From contig CANQED010000008.1 in NCBI GenBank assembly GCA_947594425.1, forward strand, positions 1-64,000: a stretch of 64,000 nucleotides of DNA, written 5' to 3'. A program made the position numbers and the translations under genes. The notes below the pieces were generated by a model. That model was not told where the DNA came from. It worked only from the letters and a program-made list of their open reading frames with translations, and did no database searches. The stretch is from an uncultured Ruminiclostridium sp. (GTDB lineage Bacteria > Bacillota > Clostridia > Oscillospirales > Ruminococcaceae). The stretch's first letter is position 1; each line of letters begins with the position of its first letter. Positions 44,020 through 53,656 of the stretch are shown here, piece after piece.

Positions 44020-47000
44020 GAGGTGTTTCTCCTTTCAACATCAGTCTGAATAATCTTAGACACCTGATTTGCAATCTCTTTAGGATCGTTTCCGCTTATA
44101 TTAAAGGTGTTATTGAGTGTTTTAGGCGGATTAGAAGCAAGCTTTTCTATTTGGTTATTTAGCTTATGTATCGAAGAAACGATAGAATCGTTTTCGGTGG
44201 ACGATGATGTTCGAACACTTTGTCGCGTTTTATCGGCCAATTCAACCGATCCAGAAAACAAATATCCATCAAATCCATTCATCAATCCGTATAATTTATC
44301 CGTGCCGCTCTTTATATCTGATAAATCGAATACAGGACGTATTGTCGGTTGAACATCGACTCCGTCGTTAATCATTTCTCCTATCTTCGATATTGCGTTA
44401 CTCAATCCATTTTTGGCAGAGGAAGCTATTTCCGAACCAGAGTCATATGCTATGTCGGTATATTTTCCAATAGCGTTTACAAAAGCAACGCCAAAATAAT
44501 CTCCGATTTCGTATCCGACCTTTGAGGGCGAATGCTCGTCAAGTTCTTTTTTGGCAGCATCGGATGCTGCTCTTGCCATTTCTGTTGCTCTCGCGCTGGC
44601 AATATAAGTATTCGAGTCTATTCCGTCCGCAAAACCCTCGACCATATATTTTCCCGCCAAACTAAAGTTGCTATAATATCCGCTGATGGTCACAAGACAA
44701 TCGCTAAGAAAATCGTCACACAAATTGACAGAATATGATGATTTTTCTTTCATTCCATCGACAAATCTCTCAATGACGCTCGACCCGGCATTGTAAAATT
44801 GAGAATTATCAGAAGTTAACGCTTGGACAGCATTTTTAGCTATTTGCTTAAAATTATCAGAAACTGAAAAAGCCTGATTAAGCGCTTCTTCTTTAAAAGC
44901 TTTTACAGCGTCGTATCCCGCATTTTTAAAGTGAGAATTATCATTACTTAATGCTTCAGCCGCCTCGAAAGCGATTTGTTTAAATACGTCAGCAACTTTT
45001 GTCGAGTACCCCAAAGCCTCATTGGCAAAAGCTGTAATCATTTCGTCGCCTGCATTTTTAAAAAGAAAACATTTATTGCTTAGTGTCTGGTAAGCATCTT
45101 GTGAAATTTGGCTGAAAGCTTCAGTCACCATTGATGTTTGATAAAGTGCCTCGTCCTTAAAAGATTTGACTGCATCATAACCTGCATTTTTAAATTGTGA
45201 AAAATCAGAATTTAACGATTGTGCAGCTTCTTGAGCAATTCTTTTAAACGAATCATTAACCGTATTCGTCTGATTAAGAGCTTCATTAGCAAATGTAGAT
45301 ATCATATCATTGGCTGTGTTCTTTACTCTTTGAGTAGAATCCGAGAAAACACGTATGAAACTGTCCAACCCGCTTTCTCCAAGCTTTTTGAGCGACTCAC
45401 TAAAAGATGACATGCCATTAATATCAATTTCATTCATATTATTTGCTATGCCAATCAAAGTCTCAATTTCACCGAGAGATGAAGAAAGCTTGTCGGAATC
45501 AATACCTCGAATATTTTCGTAATATCCGGCAAAAGCAGAACCAAAAGTTTTAAGACTTTCGCCAAAAACACCTATATCTTTACTTCCCGTAAACCAACTT
45601 GTTATACCACCCGTTTGAGGTAAACTGTTAGAAAGACTCACTAACGAATCCCCCGCATCAGCAGTAGCCGTAACAACTTCAGGATCTATGTCAGACACGT
45701 AATTGGCATACAATGCGAACGATTGTCCAAACTTTTCTAACTGTTTCCCAAAAAGTTCAATATCATTAGTGCCCGTAAACCAATCGAATACTCCACCCGT
45801 TTTCGGCAAAGTGTTTGAGAGCTCTACCAGTGCTTTTCCGGCGGTTGCAGAACTATTAACAGCATCGATTTCTATACCTGAAACAGCATCAGAATACGAA
45901 TGCATAGCTCTACCAAATGGTACAAGCTGTTCGCCAAAAGACGTCATGTCGCTACTTCCGGTAAACCAGCTTATAATTCCTCCAGATGGCGGCAAAGTGT
46001 TTGCCAACTCTGCCAAAGTCTTACCTGCAGTTGCAGATGCAGTTATAGCACTGCCGTCTATTCCGGTCACGTTATTTGAAAATTCCTTCATAGCTTTGCC
46101 AAAAGGAACTATTTGTTTGCCGAATGTATCCATATCGTTACATCCGGTAAACCAACTTACGATGCCTCCTGACGAAGGTAAAGTCGCTGCCATTTCAGCC
46201 AAAGACAATCCTGCGGTTGAAGCGTTTTGTACAGCGTTACCATCAATTCCCGAAACTGTAAGTGAAAAACGTTTCATCGCATTTCCAAACGGTACAAGCT
46301 GTTCAGCGAACGACGTCATATCGCTACTTCCGGTAAACCAGCTTATAATTCCTCCGTCTTCGGGTAATGTTGCCGCCATATTTGCAAGAGCCTCGCCAGC
46401 TATTGCGGCATTTGAAACCGCATCGGCATCCATACCGGTTATTTCCAACGAAAAAGCCTTTATAGCTTCGCCGAAAGGAACCAGTTTTTCTCCAAAGGAA
46501 GCTAAGTCGTTTCCTCCGGTGAAGAAATCTATAAGACCTCCGGTGTCCGGTAGAGTTTTTGATAATTCGACTAACGCCTGTCCCGCAGTTGTTGATACTG
46601 TAACTGCTTTTTCATCAATTTTCCCCGACACTGTCTCAGAATATTTGGCCATTGCTTCACCAAACGGAACAAGCTTTTCTCCGAAAGAGGCTAAATCATT
46701 TCCTCCCGTAAAGAAATCTACAAGACCTCCGGTGTCCGGTAAGGTTTTTGATAACTCTACTAAAGATTGACCCGCAGATGCCGATGTTTCTACTGCTTTT
46801 TTATCGATCTTTCCGGATACTATTTCGGAGTATTTAGCGATTGCTTCACCGAACGGAACAAGCTTTTCTCCGAAAGAAGCTAAGTCGTTTCCTCCGGTGA
46901 AGAAATCTATAAGACCTCCAGTGTCCGGTAGAGTTTTAGACAATTCGACCAATGTCTTCCCTGCTGACGCCGACGTTTCGACTGCTTTTTTATCGATCTT

Positions 47001-50000
47001 TCCGGATACTATTTCGGAGTATTTAGCGATTGCTTCACCAAACGGAACAAGCTTTTCTCCGAAAGAAGCCAAGTCATTTCCCCCGGTGAAGAAATCTATA
47101 AGACCTCCTGTATTAGGTAGGTTTTTTGCAAGCTCAGACAAAGCTCGTCCGGCAGATGCCGACGTTTCGACTGCTTTAGAATTAATTTTGCCGCTAACGG
47201 TTTGAGAATACGTCACCATAGCTCGACCAAAAGATACAATTCTTTTGCCGAAATCGTCGATATCGTTTTCTCCCATCAAAAATCCGAGTACTCCACCGGA
47301 ATTCGGTAATTCGTTTGCCATTTTGGAAAGCGCCTTAGCGGCATTCGCAGAGCGTTCAACAACATCCGCATCAATGCCTTTTATTCCCATGTAGTATTTT
47401 TTCAAATATGGAGCAAAATCCGAAAGTTGTTCACCAAATTTGACAAATGATTTACCGCCTGTGAACCACGAAGTAAGACTGTCTATTATTCCTGCGGCGG
47501 TGAGTATCAGAACCGTTTCTGCCAAATTTTTTGCGCCTTGCAAAGAAGCAGTGTCTACTTTTTGTATTTCATCAAGAAAAGGCTGCGCATTTTGAATAAA
47601 TTTATTGAGATTGGTTCCTATTATCGGTAAAACAGCCGTTGCAACTACGGCTTCGGCGGCTATAATTGTTAAAAGCGACATCATTGCCGCTACCGCTGCA
47701 AGGGAGGCTGTAGCAGTAAGGATAGTACCTATATCGAATCCGCCAAGTGCTTGAACCAAAGAATCGAGAACGGCTTTAAACAGATTAACGGCGGAAGATA
47801 TTACCTGTGGTATACCAGCGGCAAGTCCGTCCAATATTCCAACAACAATCTGTAACAAAGACTCTACAATTTCTTGGATATGGGTTGCAAAAGAACTAAG
47901 TACCTCTTGGACAATATTCAAAAGGACTTCTACAGCAAGAGGCACGACATCATTTAACGCTATGAGTAACGAAGTGGCAATTGCTGATATGCAATCTACA
48001 ATAGCCGGAATAGCTTCGCCTAAAGATTTAGCTAACGCAGAAACAATATCGGGTATTGCCGTTACCAATCCGATAAGTACATCAACTATGGCTGCAACCA
48101 ATATTGTAGCAGAGCCCGCAAATGTGCTCAATGCTATTGATGCTGTCAGCAATCCTGCTCCGAATGCAACAGCGGCAACCCCTATTAGCGCCAAAGCACC
48201 GGATAGAGCAATTATTGTACCGGTAACGGGTTTCAGTAAATATCCTGCAACCCCTAGAATAGTAAACACTCCCGCTATAGTCAACAGCCCTTTTGCTATG
48301 CTTTCCCAAGACATGGCACCCATTACGGCTAATACCGGAACAAGCATTGCCAAAGCAGCAGAACAAACCAACACAGCAGATGCTCCCGCCAAAGCTTTTG
48401 AATCAACGATTTTCAACGCTATAACAATCTCAGCAAGAGCGGCCGCCATAGCAACAAGACCTCGTGCGAGTTCTTCCCAAGACATATCTCCTAAAGTGGA
48501 AAGCGCTGATGAAAATATCTTCATTGAAGCTCCAACTATCGCCAATCCTGTTCCAGCAGCAATTATTTTTGCTCCGCTCGGCATCAATTTCATCGCAATG
48601 GCAACTTCAACAAGAGCAACTCCAAGACCGATAAGCCCTTTGGCAAGGGTATCTATACTCAAATTACCAATATTGTTTATAGCTTTTCCGAATATCAGCA
48701 TTGACGCTCCAAGAATTGTCATTCCGACAGCGGTCGACATCAATCCTTTGGAATTATTTGTGAGCTTCATAAAAGCGGCAATTTCAGCGAGTACTACCCC
48801 TACACCCGCAAGTCCTTTGATAAGTGCGGATATATCAAGCGAAGCAAATACTCCGACAGCATCGGCGAGTATGCGTATGCCCTCCGACAGAGCCATCAAT
48901 CCGAGTCCTTTTCCCAGACTCATTTTATCAAGATCGGCAACTTTTAAAAACAATGCTAATTCGGCACAAAGAACGCCGACCCCTATTAGTCCTGCCGCAA
49001 GAGCCTTAATATCAAGTTCTCCAAGATCTTTTACAGGTTTTGACAGAAGTCTAATAGCCGCCGCGAACGCAATTAATCCCAAAGAGCCCTTTATCAGCCC
49101 TTCGCTATTCTTTGAAAGCTGTTTTGACACTATCACTAAAATAGAAGAGAGACCAGCTATAGCTGTAATACCGATAGCAACACCCTTTATATCAAGTCCC
49201 GAAAGTTTTTTTAGTGCAGAAGCCAAAATAAGCACCGATGTTGCCATAGCTATTAAAGTCGCAGAGCTCGTCAATGATGATTTTCCTATATTAGCTTTGC
49301 CCATAACCATCATAACTCCGGCAAGTTCTGCAAATAAAGCAGTTATAGCCGTTAAAGCGTCAAACAGTTTTCCTGATTCTATTCCGGAAATTACGACAAG
49401 TGAAACCGCAAGTATGCCGACCGCTGCGGCTATTTTAAGAAGCGAATTGGCTTTAATATCTTTTTGCCAAGCTTCAAAGCACCCTTTAACCCCGTTCAGC
49501 ATACCTTTTAGAGTTTCAAGTATTCCCGAAGTATTTTCACCAACATCAGTGAGGCTGCCTATAAATTTTTTGATGCCAACCCCGATTGATACTAACACCC
49601 CGCCGTTTACAAGATCTAATACCTTTTTAAAATCAGCATCCTTTATAGCGTTTGAAATGGCAGAGCCAACGCTGCCAAGAGATTTTCCAACCGCAGAGGA
49701 TACGGCGGAAAAAATAGGCGATAACTTTTTTACTAGTTCCCATATACCGCCGAATATCTTCTTTATACCATCAAACAGCGAAACGAAGGGCTTAAATGCT
49801 TTTTCTGTTTTTTCAGAAAGTGTATCTATGCCATTTGTGTTTATTTTTCCAAATCCGCTGAATATTTCTTTTAACTTATTTAAAAAATCACTTGCTTTTT
49901 TGCGAATTTTTTCAAATACGTTAAAGATGGACAACCCAGTAAGTAGCTTAAAAACGGTGTCTATCTTTTTTGGTATACCCTGAACGAATTTTACAATATT

Positions 50001-51512
50001 TTGAAGAACCTTATTAAATATATCGCTCTTTTTTATTATATCGTCTAATTTAGTAAGCCATTTTCCTATTTTCCCAGTTACCCCGAGTACCCCTCCGCCT
50101 AAATCGTCTAATCCTCCGAACAAAGGAGTTATCGCTTTTAAAACTGCAGAAAATGCACGTTTTACAATATCTAAAACAGCGAACATACCTTTAAAAGTAG
50201 CTTTTAGATTTTCAGACGCTTTATCACTCAATTTAAGACGTGCAGTAAACTTAGCGAAATTATCGATAATCACATATAACTGTTGAGCAGTAGTTCTTGG
50301 AAATATTTCTCTAAACGCTTTACTTACAGGCTTTAAAACACTAACTAATCCATCAAAAGCGTTTTTTAAGGCTTCAATAAGTTTGGCACGCCCACCAAGA
50401 TCTTTCCATTCTTGAAGCAAAGAATTTCTCGCATCAGACTGTGCGTCTATAAACCCTCCGACAACTTCGCTTACATTTGTCCACAGTTCTTTTGCTTCCT
50501 CAAAATTACCGAAAACTATCTCCCATGTAGCAGCCCAGCCTGAACCGGCCGCCTCTTTAAGAGTATCCATAAGCTGAGTAAAAGTTTTGACATCTTGAGC
50601 AGCGGCAAATGCTTTTTTTCCTATCTCGGTCGTTTCATCGGCGTAATCTCCAAGAGTTTTAACTAACACGTCAGTCGTCATCCACTGTGCCGAAAGAGAA
50701 TCGTTAAAGTTGCTTGTTGCATCAAACAATGCCGAAACCTTTCCATTAGCGTCGGTAGTGGTTGTTTGGTATTTGTCGCCAACTTTAACAACTGTACCCA
50801 TCGAAAGAGCTGTTTCAAGTAATTTATCCTTAAATTCTACAGTAGCCATATTAGCGTTTTCTATAGATTTCCAATCAATTAACTTGACATATCCCGCTGA
50901 TAAAGCCTGTGCAAAATTGTACATCGCTCTGGATGCCTCGTTAGAGTTTGCGCCTGAAACTGCTGCCTCATTGCTTATACCCTGAATGGCTTTGACCGCA
51001 TCTTCTAATTTTACTCCCGCGTTTGTGAATTTTCCGATATTATTTGTCATATCAGAAAAAGAATAGATAGTTTTATCGGCGTATGTATTTAATTCGTCTA
51101 AATAACCGTTTACAGTTTCGAGGTCTTCGCCCGTGCTTGCCATAATAGTTTGTATTGAACCCATTTTTAGTTCATATTCTTGGAAGCCTTGACTTATCGG
51201 CTCAATACTTAATGATCTGAGCATTTTCTTTCCGGTATTGACCGCAGAATTAGCTATATTGGCAAGAGCTGTGACTGCAATAGTTTCAAGAGCTGAAAAT
51301 TTCACTTGTACCGTTTCTACAGCACTGCGGAATCCTGACAAATTACAATTTTTGGCGGCAGCATCAACGCTTTCGAGCCCTTTTGTTGCGCCATTCATAT
51401 CGAGGCTTTTCTTTAATTTATCGAGTGTTGACAAACTTGTCTGAACATTGCTTTCAAACTGTTTATTGTCAAATCGCATTTCTACAACACGTTCGTCCAC
51501 TGTTTTACTCAC
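44010..51512 (-). CDS. Tape measure protein with internal tandem repeats
   Basis: About 2,500 residues, the ruler that sets tail length. The start is taken as GTG at 51512, which overlaps the upstream stop as GTGA and has GAGGTGA before it; an ATG 21 bases earlier has none. N-terminal coiled-coil and tail-assembly region (about 1-250; ISNEAAVSGANSNEASRAMYNFAQALSAG resembles phage TMP domains), then helical segments and long hydrophobic stretches (about 680-1,270). A block of about ten 63-residue repeats (45.6-47.4 kb; core NDLASFGEKLVPFGEA and LPDTGGLIDFFTG) follows, and then four to five 44-residue repeats (44.75-45.33 kb; HFKNAGYDAVKAFKEEAL). No peptidase domain recognised. By family proportionality the tail should be very long. 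Confidence 0.93.
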   Translation of the reverse strand: MSKTVDERVVEMRFDNKQFESNVQTSLSTLDKLKKSLDMNGATKGLESVDAAAKNCNLSGFRSAVETVQVKFSALETIAVTALANIANSAVNTGKKMLRSLSIEPISQGFQEYELKMGSIQTIMASTGEDLETVNGYLDELNTYADKTIYSFSDMTNNIGKFTNAGVKLEDAVKAIQGISNEAAVSGANSNEASRAMYNFAQALSAGYVKLIDWKSIENANMATVEFKDKLLETALSMGTVVKVGDKYQTTTTDANGKVSALFDATSNFNDSLSAQWMTTDVLVKTLGDYADETTEIGKKAFAAAQDVKTFTQLMDTLKEAAGSGWAATWEIVFGNFEEAKELWTNVSEVVGGFIDAQSDARNSLLQEWKDLGGRAKLIEALKNAFDGLVSVLKPVSKAFREIFPRTTAQQLYVIIDNFAKFTARLKLSDKASENLKATFKGMFAVLDIVKRAFSAVLKAITPLFGGLDDLGGGVLGVTGKIGKWLTKLDDIIKKSDIFNKVLQNIVKFVQGIPKKIDTVFKLLTGLSIFNVFEKIRKKASDFLNKLKEIFSGFGKINTNGIDTLSEKTEKAFKPFVSLFDGIKKIFGGIWELVKKLSPIFSAVSSAVGKSLGSVGSAISNAIKDADFKKVLDLVNGGVLVSIGVGIKKFIGSLTDVGENTSGILETLKGMLNGVKGCFEAWQKDIKANSLLKIAAAVGILAVSLVVISGIESGKLFDALTAITALFAELAGVMMVMGKANIGKSSLTSSATLIAMATSVLILASALKKLSGLDIKGVAIGITAIAGLSSILVIVSKQLSKNSEGLIKGSLGLIAFAAAIRLLSKPVKDLGELDIKALAAGLIGVGVLCAELALFLKVADLDKMSLGKGLGLMALSEGIRILADAVGVFASLDISALIKGLAGVGVVLAEIAAFMKLTNNSKGLMSTAVGMTILGASMLIFGKAINNIGNLSIDTLAKGLIGLGVALVEVAIAMKLMPSGAKIIAAGTGLAIVGASMKIFSSALSTLGDMSWEELARGLVAMAAALAEIVIALKIVDSKALAGASAVLVCSAALAMLVPVLAVMGAMSWESIAKGLLTIAGVFTILGVAGYLLKPVTGTIIALSGALALIGVAAVAFGAGLLTASIALSTFAGSATILVAAIVDVLIGLVTAIPDIVSALAKSLGEAIPAIVDCISAIATSLLIALNDVVPLAVEVLLNIVQEVLSSFATHIQEIVESLLQIVVGILDGLAAGIPQVISSAVNLFKAVLDSLVQALGGFDIGTILTATASLAAVAAMMSLLTIIAAEAVVATAVLPIIGTNLNKFIQNAQPFLDEIQKVDTASLQGAKNLAETVLILTAAGIIDSLTSWFTGGKSFVKFGEQLSDFAPYLKKYYMGIKGIDADVVERSANAAKALSKMANELPNSGGVLGFLMGENDIDDFGKRIVSFGRAMVTYSQTVSGKINSKAVETSASAGRALSELAKNLPNTGGLIDFFTGGNDLASFGEKLVPFGEAIAKYSEIVSGKIDKKAVETSASAGKTLVELSKTLPDTGGLIDFFTGGNDLASFGEKLVPFGEAIAKYSEIVSGKIDKKAVETSASAGQSLVELSKTLPDTGGLVDFFTGGNDLASFGEKLVPFGEAMAKYSETVSGKIDEKAVTVSTTAGQALVELSKTLPDTGGLIDFFTGGNDLASFGEKLVPFGEAIKAFSLEITGMDADAVSNAAIAGEALANMAATLPEDGGIISWFTGSSDMTSFAEQLVPFGNAMKRFSLTVSGIDGNAVQNASTAGLSLAEMAATLPSSGGIVSWFTGCNDMDTFGKQIVPFGKAMKEFSNNVTGIDGSAITASATAGKTLAELANTLPPSGGIISWFTGSSDMTSFGEQLVPFGRAMHSYSDAVSGIEIDAVNSSATAGKALVELSNTLPKTGGVFDWFTGTNDIELFGKQLEKFGQSFALYANYVSDIDPEVVTATADAGDSLVSLSNSLPQTGGITSWFTGSKDIGVFGESLKTFGSAFAGYYENIRGIDSDKLSSSLGEIETLIGIANNMNEIDINGMSSFSESLKKLGESGLDSFIRVFSDSTQRVKNTANDMISTFANEALNQTNTVNDSFKRIAQEAAQSLNSDFSQFKNAGYDAVKSFKDEALYQTSMVTEAFSQISQDAYQTLSNKCFLFKNAGDEMITAFANEALGYSTKVADVFKQIAFEAAEALSNDNSHFKNAGYDAVKAFKEEALNQAFSVSDNFKQIAKNAVQALTSDNSQFYNAGSSVIERFVDGMKEKSSYSVNLCDDFLSDCLVTISGYYSNFSLAGKYMVEGFADGIDSNTYIASARATEMARAASDAAKKELDEHSPSKVGYEIGDYFGVAFVNAIGKYTDIAYDSGSEIASSAKNGLSNAISKIGEMINDGVDVQPTIRPVFDLSDIKSGTDKLYGLMNGFDGYLFSGSVELADKTRQSVRTSSSTENDSIVSSIHKLNNQIEKLASNPPKTLNNTFNISGNDPKEIANQVSKIIQTDVERRNTSWA
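44750..45330 (-). repeat. 44-residue (132-bp) tandem repeats in the tape measure gene
   Basis: Four full units and a partial one with the pattern FKQIAxEAAxALSNDxSxFKNAG and AVKxFKxEAL. The spacing is constant and codons are alike, pointing to expansion by duplication. Confidence 0.8.
45560..47440 (-). repeat. 63-residue (189-bp) tandem repeats in the tape measure gene
   Basis: About ten units. The DNA matching FFTGGNDL recurs at 46507, 46696, 46885 and 47074, exactly 189 bases apart. These middle units are nearly identical at DNA level, and outer units are more diverged, as expected for recent internal duplications. Confidence 0.88.
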
Positions 51513-51889
51513 AGACTCTTCACCTCTTCCCATGCGTCTTTTGTTAATTTATCAAAAATCGGGCGGATTGCCGGATTTATGTAATCCCTTCCTTGTATCC
51601 AGCCGCCGTCTTTAGCGGCGTGTCCATATTGCAAAATTATCGCAATCGGAACTCCATTTTGAATGTTGGAATTATAAAAAGAAATTGTATATGTTCCTTT
51701 GCTATTCGTAATTTTGTAAGACCATGAGTTCGCGGTAAGTCCGGTATCTTTAGGAGTGCCCGCTGACAAAGCTATAACGCCTGCGCGTCCGTATTTGTCA
51801 AGATTTACATTTTTTGCGATTTTCTTTGCGTTTTGTAAATATCGGGTAATCTTAAGATAGTTACCTTTTTGTGTTAATGTTATTTTCAT
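51509..51889 (-). CDS. HK97 gp10-like tail-completion/neck protein
   Basis: 126 residues with the gp10-like pattern ALSAGTPKDTGLTANSW and PIAIILQYGHAAKDGGWIQGRDYINPAI, which in siphophages is a neck or tail-terminator-region protein. It is out of the usual place: normally between connectors and major tail protein, here after the tail chaperones and before the tape measure. The stop overlaps the tape measure GTG start by four bases. Confidence 0.8.
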   Translation of the reverse strand: MKITLTQKGNYLKITRYLQNAKKIAKNVNLDKYGRAGVIALSAGTPKDTGLTANSWSYKITNSKGTYTISFYNSNIQNGVPIAIILQYGHAAKDGGWIQGRDYINPAIRPIFDKLTKDAWEEVKSL

Positions 51890-51905
51890 TACCGCGTCCT
51901 CCTAT

Positions 51906-52448
51906 TTATCCTTTTGAGTTGTATTTCTTTCTTCTCGCAGCATTTAGAGCGGAATTTCTTCTCAATATTTCGCCTTTGCTCATTCGCTTCGGCTTACTGT
52001 TTTTGAGTTCACATACGCGAATTAAAGTCAAAAGCTTATTAAGATGCCACTTTTGACATTCAAAAGGTATGTTTAGAGCAATCATCCAATAGTAAATAAG
52101 CTCTGCTGTTACTGTTTCGACCTTTCCGGAACTTTTTCTTTCGTTGGGTATATATGTAGCCGTCATCGGAGCTTCGATGTATTTATCGACATCGTTGATG
52201 TTGCTGTTTGTAAGGCAATTATATACATTGGGGTCGACATTTTGGGTAAGAGTCATGCATCTTACATAATCTACGGTTTCTTCAAATGATTTTTTCCCTT
52301 TTGAAAGAAATGCCTTACACCATTTAGATTCCCATTTTGAAACAGAAACAAGAGAATGCTCCAGCTGCAACTTCTGTCCTTTTGTATATATAAATTCTTG
52401 TTTTTCTTCATCCCATTGCTCTGTAGGAGGAATAAAAATCTGAAGCAT
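51906..52448 (-). CDS. Tail assembly chaperone-region protein 2
   Basis: 180 residues. Basic, helical, with WHLNKLLTLIRVCELKN near the end, and a Lys/Arg-rich tail. It occupies the place of the second (GT-like) tail assembly chaperone, 12 bases after the first. Here it has its own start (GGGTGAT before ATG), and I see no slippery site for the frameshift used by many phages. Function is inferred from position. Confidence 0.65.
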   Translation of the reverse strand: MLQIFIPPTEQWDEEKQEFIYTKGQKLQLEHSLVSVSKWESKWCKAFLSKGKKSFEETVDYVRCMTLTQNVDPNVYNCLTNSNINDVDKYIEAPMTATYIPNERKSSGKVETVTAELIYYWMIALNIPFECQKWHLNKLLTLIRVCELKNSKPKRMSKGEILRRNSALNAARRKKYNSKG

Positions 52449-52460
52449 TCCATCACCCGT

Positions 52461-52865
52461 TTACTCTGTTTGCTCAGCTAAATCACTTGATAATGATTTT
52501 GCTGTAAAGTTTTGAGGCAATATGCTGTTAATAAAATTTGCCGCAGCATCTGCGTCGGTAGCAAGCTCAATATACAGCTGGGAATACGCTTCGGTCTGTG
52601 AAAAAGCCTCGGAAAGCTCTTTAGACTTAACAAACCTTTTCCCATCGGGGCTCTTTTCACCGTAAGATTTAAGTAAAATGTCTTTAAAGATTTTTACTAT
52701 CGCGGGGATATCCTGAGAAGAGATGATCTTTCTAATAGCCTGTGCAAGCCCTTCAGCGGTGCTCGTTTCCATTTCTATTACCTCTGCCTTATTGAGATTA
52801 AAATAGAAATCCTCTGTACGTTCGACGCCATTATAGTCGGTATATGTTATGGTTTTCTTTAACAT
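52461..52865 (-). CDS. Tail assembly chaperone 1
   Basis: 134 residues, mostly helical and acidic, with the tail-chaperone-like pattern TITYTDYNGVERTEDFYFNLNKAEVIEME at the start and DADAAANFINSILP at the end. Such proteins coat the tape measure during tail assembly. It follows the major tail gene after a strong terminator-like hairpin (52889-52940), which would lower its dose relative to the tube protein. Confidence 0.82.
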   Translation of the reverse strand: MLKKTITYTDYNGVERTEDFYFNLNKAEVIEMETSTAEGLAQAIRKIISSQDIPAIVKIFKDILLKSYGEKSPDGKRFVKSKELSEAFSQTEAYSQLYIELATDADAAANFINSILPQNFTAKSLSSDLAEQTE

Positions 52866-52888
52866 AATAATATTTCTCCTTTCAAATT

Positions 52889-52940
52889 AAAAAAAAGAGA
52901 GCCGCAATACCGAATATTTTTATCCGGTTGTTGCGGCTCT
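52889..52940 (-). terminator. Strong terminator inside the late operon, after the major tail protein
   Basis: Minus strand AGAGCCGCAA (52931-52940) pairs with TTGCGGCTCT (52898-52907), with an inner ACCGGA/TTCGGT pair, followed by TTTTTTTT. It lies between the major tail gene and its chaperone. Confidence 0.88.
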
Positions 52941-52958
52941 ATTAAAATCGGGCAATTT

Positions 52959-53642
52959 TTAATCTCCCGCTGTCATAAGTTTAAACACTTCGTTAGGAAG
53001 CGGAAGTCTCGGTTCTTTACCATCCTCGGTTTCGGAACCGGTCGGATCCTTTCCGTAAAGAATATCCTCAAGAGCAGCCAGCTTAGCCGGGTCCGCCTTT
53101 GTACTGTCAATAGTGAGGCATGCAGTAGGCTTATGACCGTCCACGTCGACCGGGGTAGTTGTAATCTCCCAAGAAAAAGTGATAGCCTCGGGGCTGTCCG
53201 ATATGGTGGAATATCCTTTTTCGGATGGAGCAGCAAGAGCATTGTAAATCAGATGAAGCTTATAACCGTATTCGCCATTATCAACATCGTTTCCGAGCAC
53301 GGTACGGTAGCACATACCAAATTTCTTTCTCGGCTGCTGACCTATAATAACCCCCTTCGTAAGTTCGGCTGACCCGTCGCACTCCTTCCATTCATCGGGG
53401 TAAGTATACGCTTCGATAGTTGCGCCAAAATCCTCGTTGGAAATAAGGTTAAGATATTTTATATCATCCGCATACAAAGGGTTAGCCTCAGCACCGGAGG
53501 GGCTTTCTGTTACCGATATAAGTCCGTTCCAAGCTACGCCCTTATTGTAATCACCGCCCTCCGCCATCGGATAAAGAACGCCTTTCTTTACGCCGGTTTC
53601 ATAAAATCTCTCACCGACTTTATCCCAAACAATTTTACTCAT
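52959..53642 (-). CDS. Major tail tube protein
   Basis: 227 residues of the phi13/TP901-like major tail family: MSKIVWDKVGERFYETGVKKGVLYP, the YADDIKYLNLISNEDFGATIEAYTYP segment and AITFSWEITTTPV. It polymerises into the tail tube around the tape measure. The C-terminal part is a Lys/Asp/Pro-rich stretch. GGAGG precedes the start, and a terminator follows, consistent with a high-copy product. Confidence 0.9.
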   Translation of the reverse strand: MSKIVWDKVGERFYETGVKKGVLYPMAEGGDYNKGVAWNGLISVTESPSGAEANPLYADDIKYLNLISNEDFGATIEAYTYPDEWKECDGSAELTKGVIIGQQPRKKFGMCYRTVLGNDVDNGEYGYKLHLIYNALAAPSEKGYSTISDSPEAITFSWEITTTPVDVDGHKPTACLTIDSTKADPAKLAALEDILYGKDPTGSETEDGKEPRLPLPNEVFKLMTAGD

Positions 53643-53656
53643 AGTGTAATTCCTCC

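Noticed and set aside
45703..46770. Open plus-strand frame of 355 codons with protein-level repeats
   Set aside because: It is the antisense image of the 63-residue tape measure repeats; its repeats have the same 189-bp period.
45560..47440. Regularly spaced repeats considered as a CRISPR array
   Set aside because: The 189-bp period, an open reading frame throughout and phage tape measure context exclude it; no short repeats with unique spacers were found.
47962..49983. Long open frame of 673 codons on the plus strand
   Set aside because: It lies wholly opposite the tape measure gene, is low in complexity (Ala/Pro/Ser/Ile-rich), and has no ribosome site; it is a shadow of the repetitive helical coding on the minus strand.
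52440..52470. Programmed frameshift between the two tail chaperone genes
   Set aside because: The second gene has its own ATG with GGGTGAT upstream, there is a 12-base gap, and no slippery heptamer was found near the first stop.
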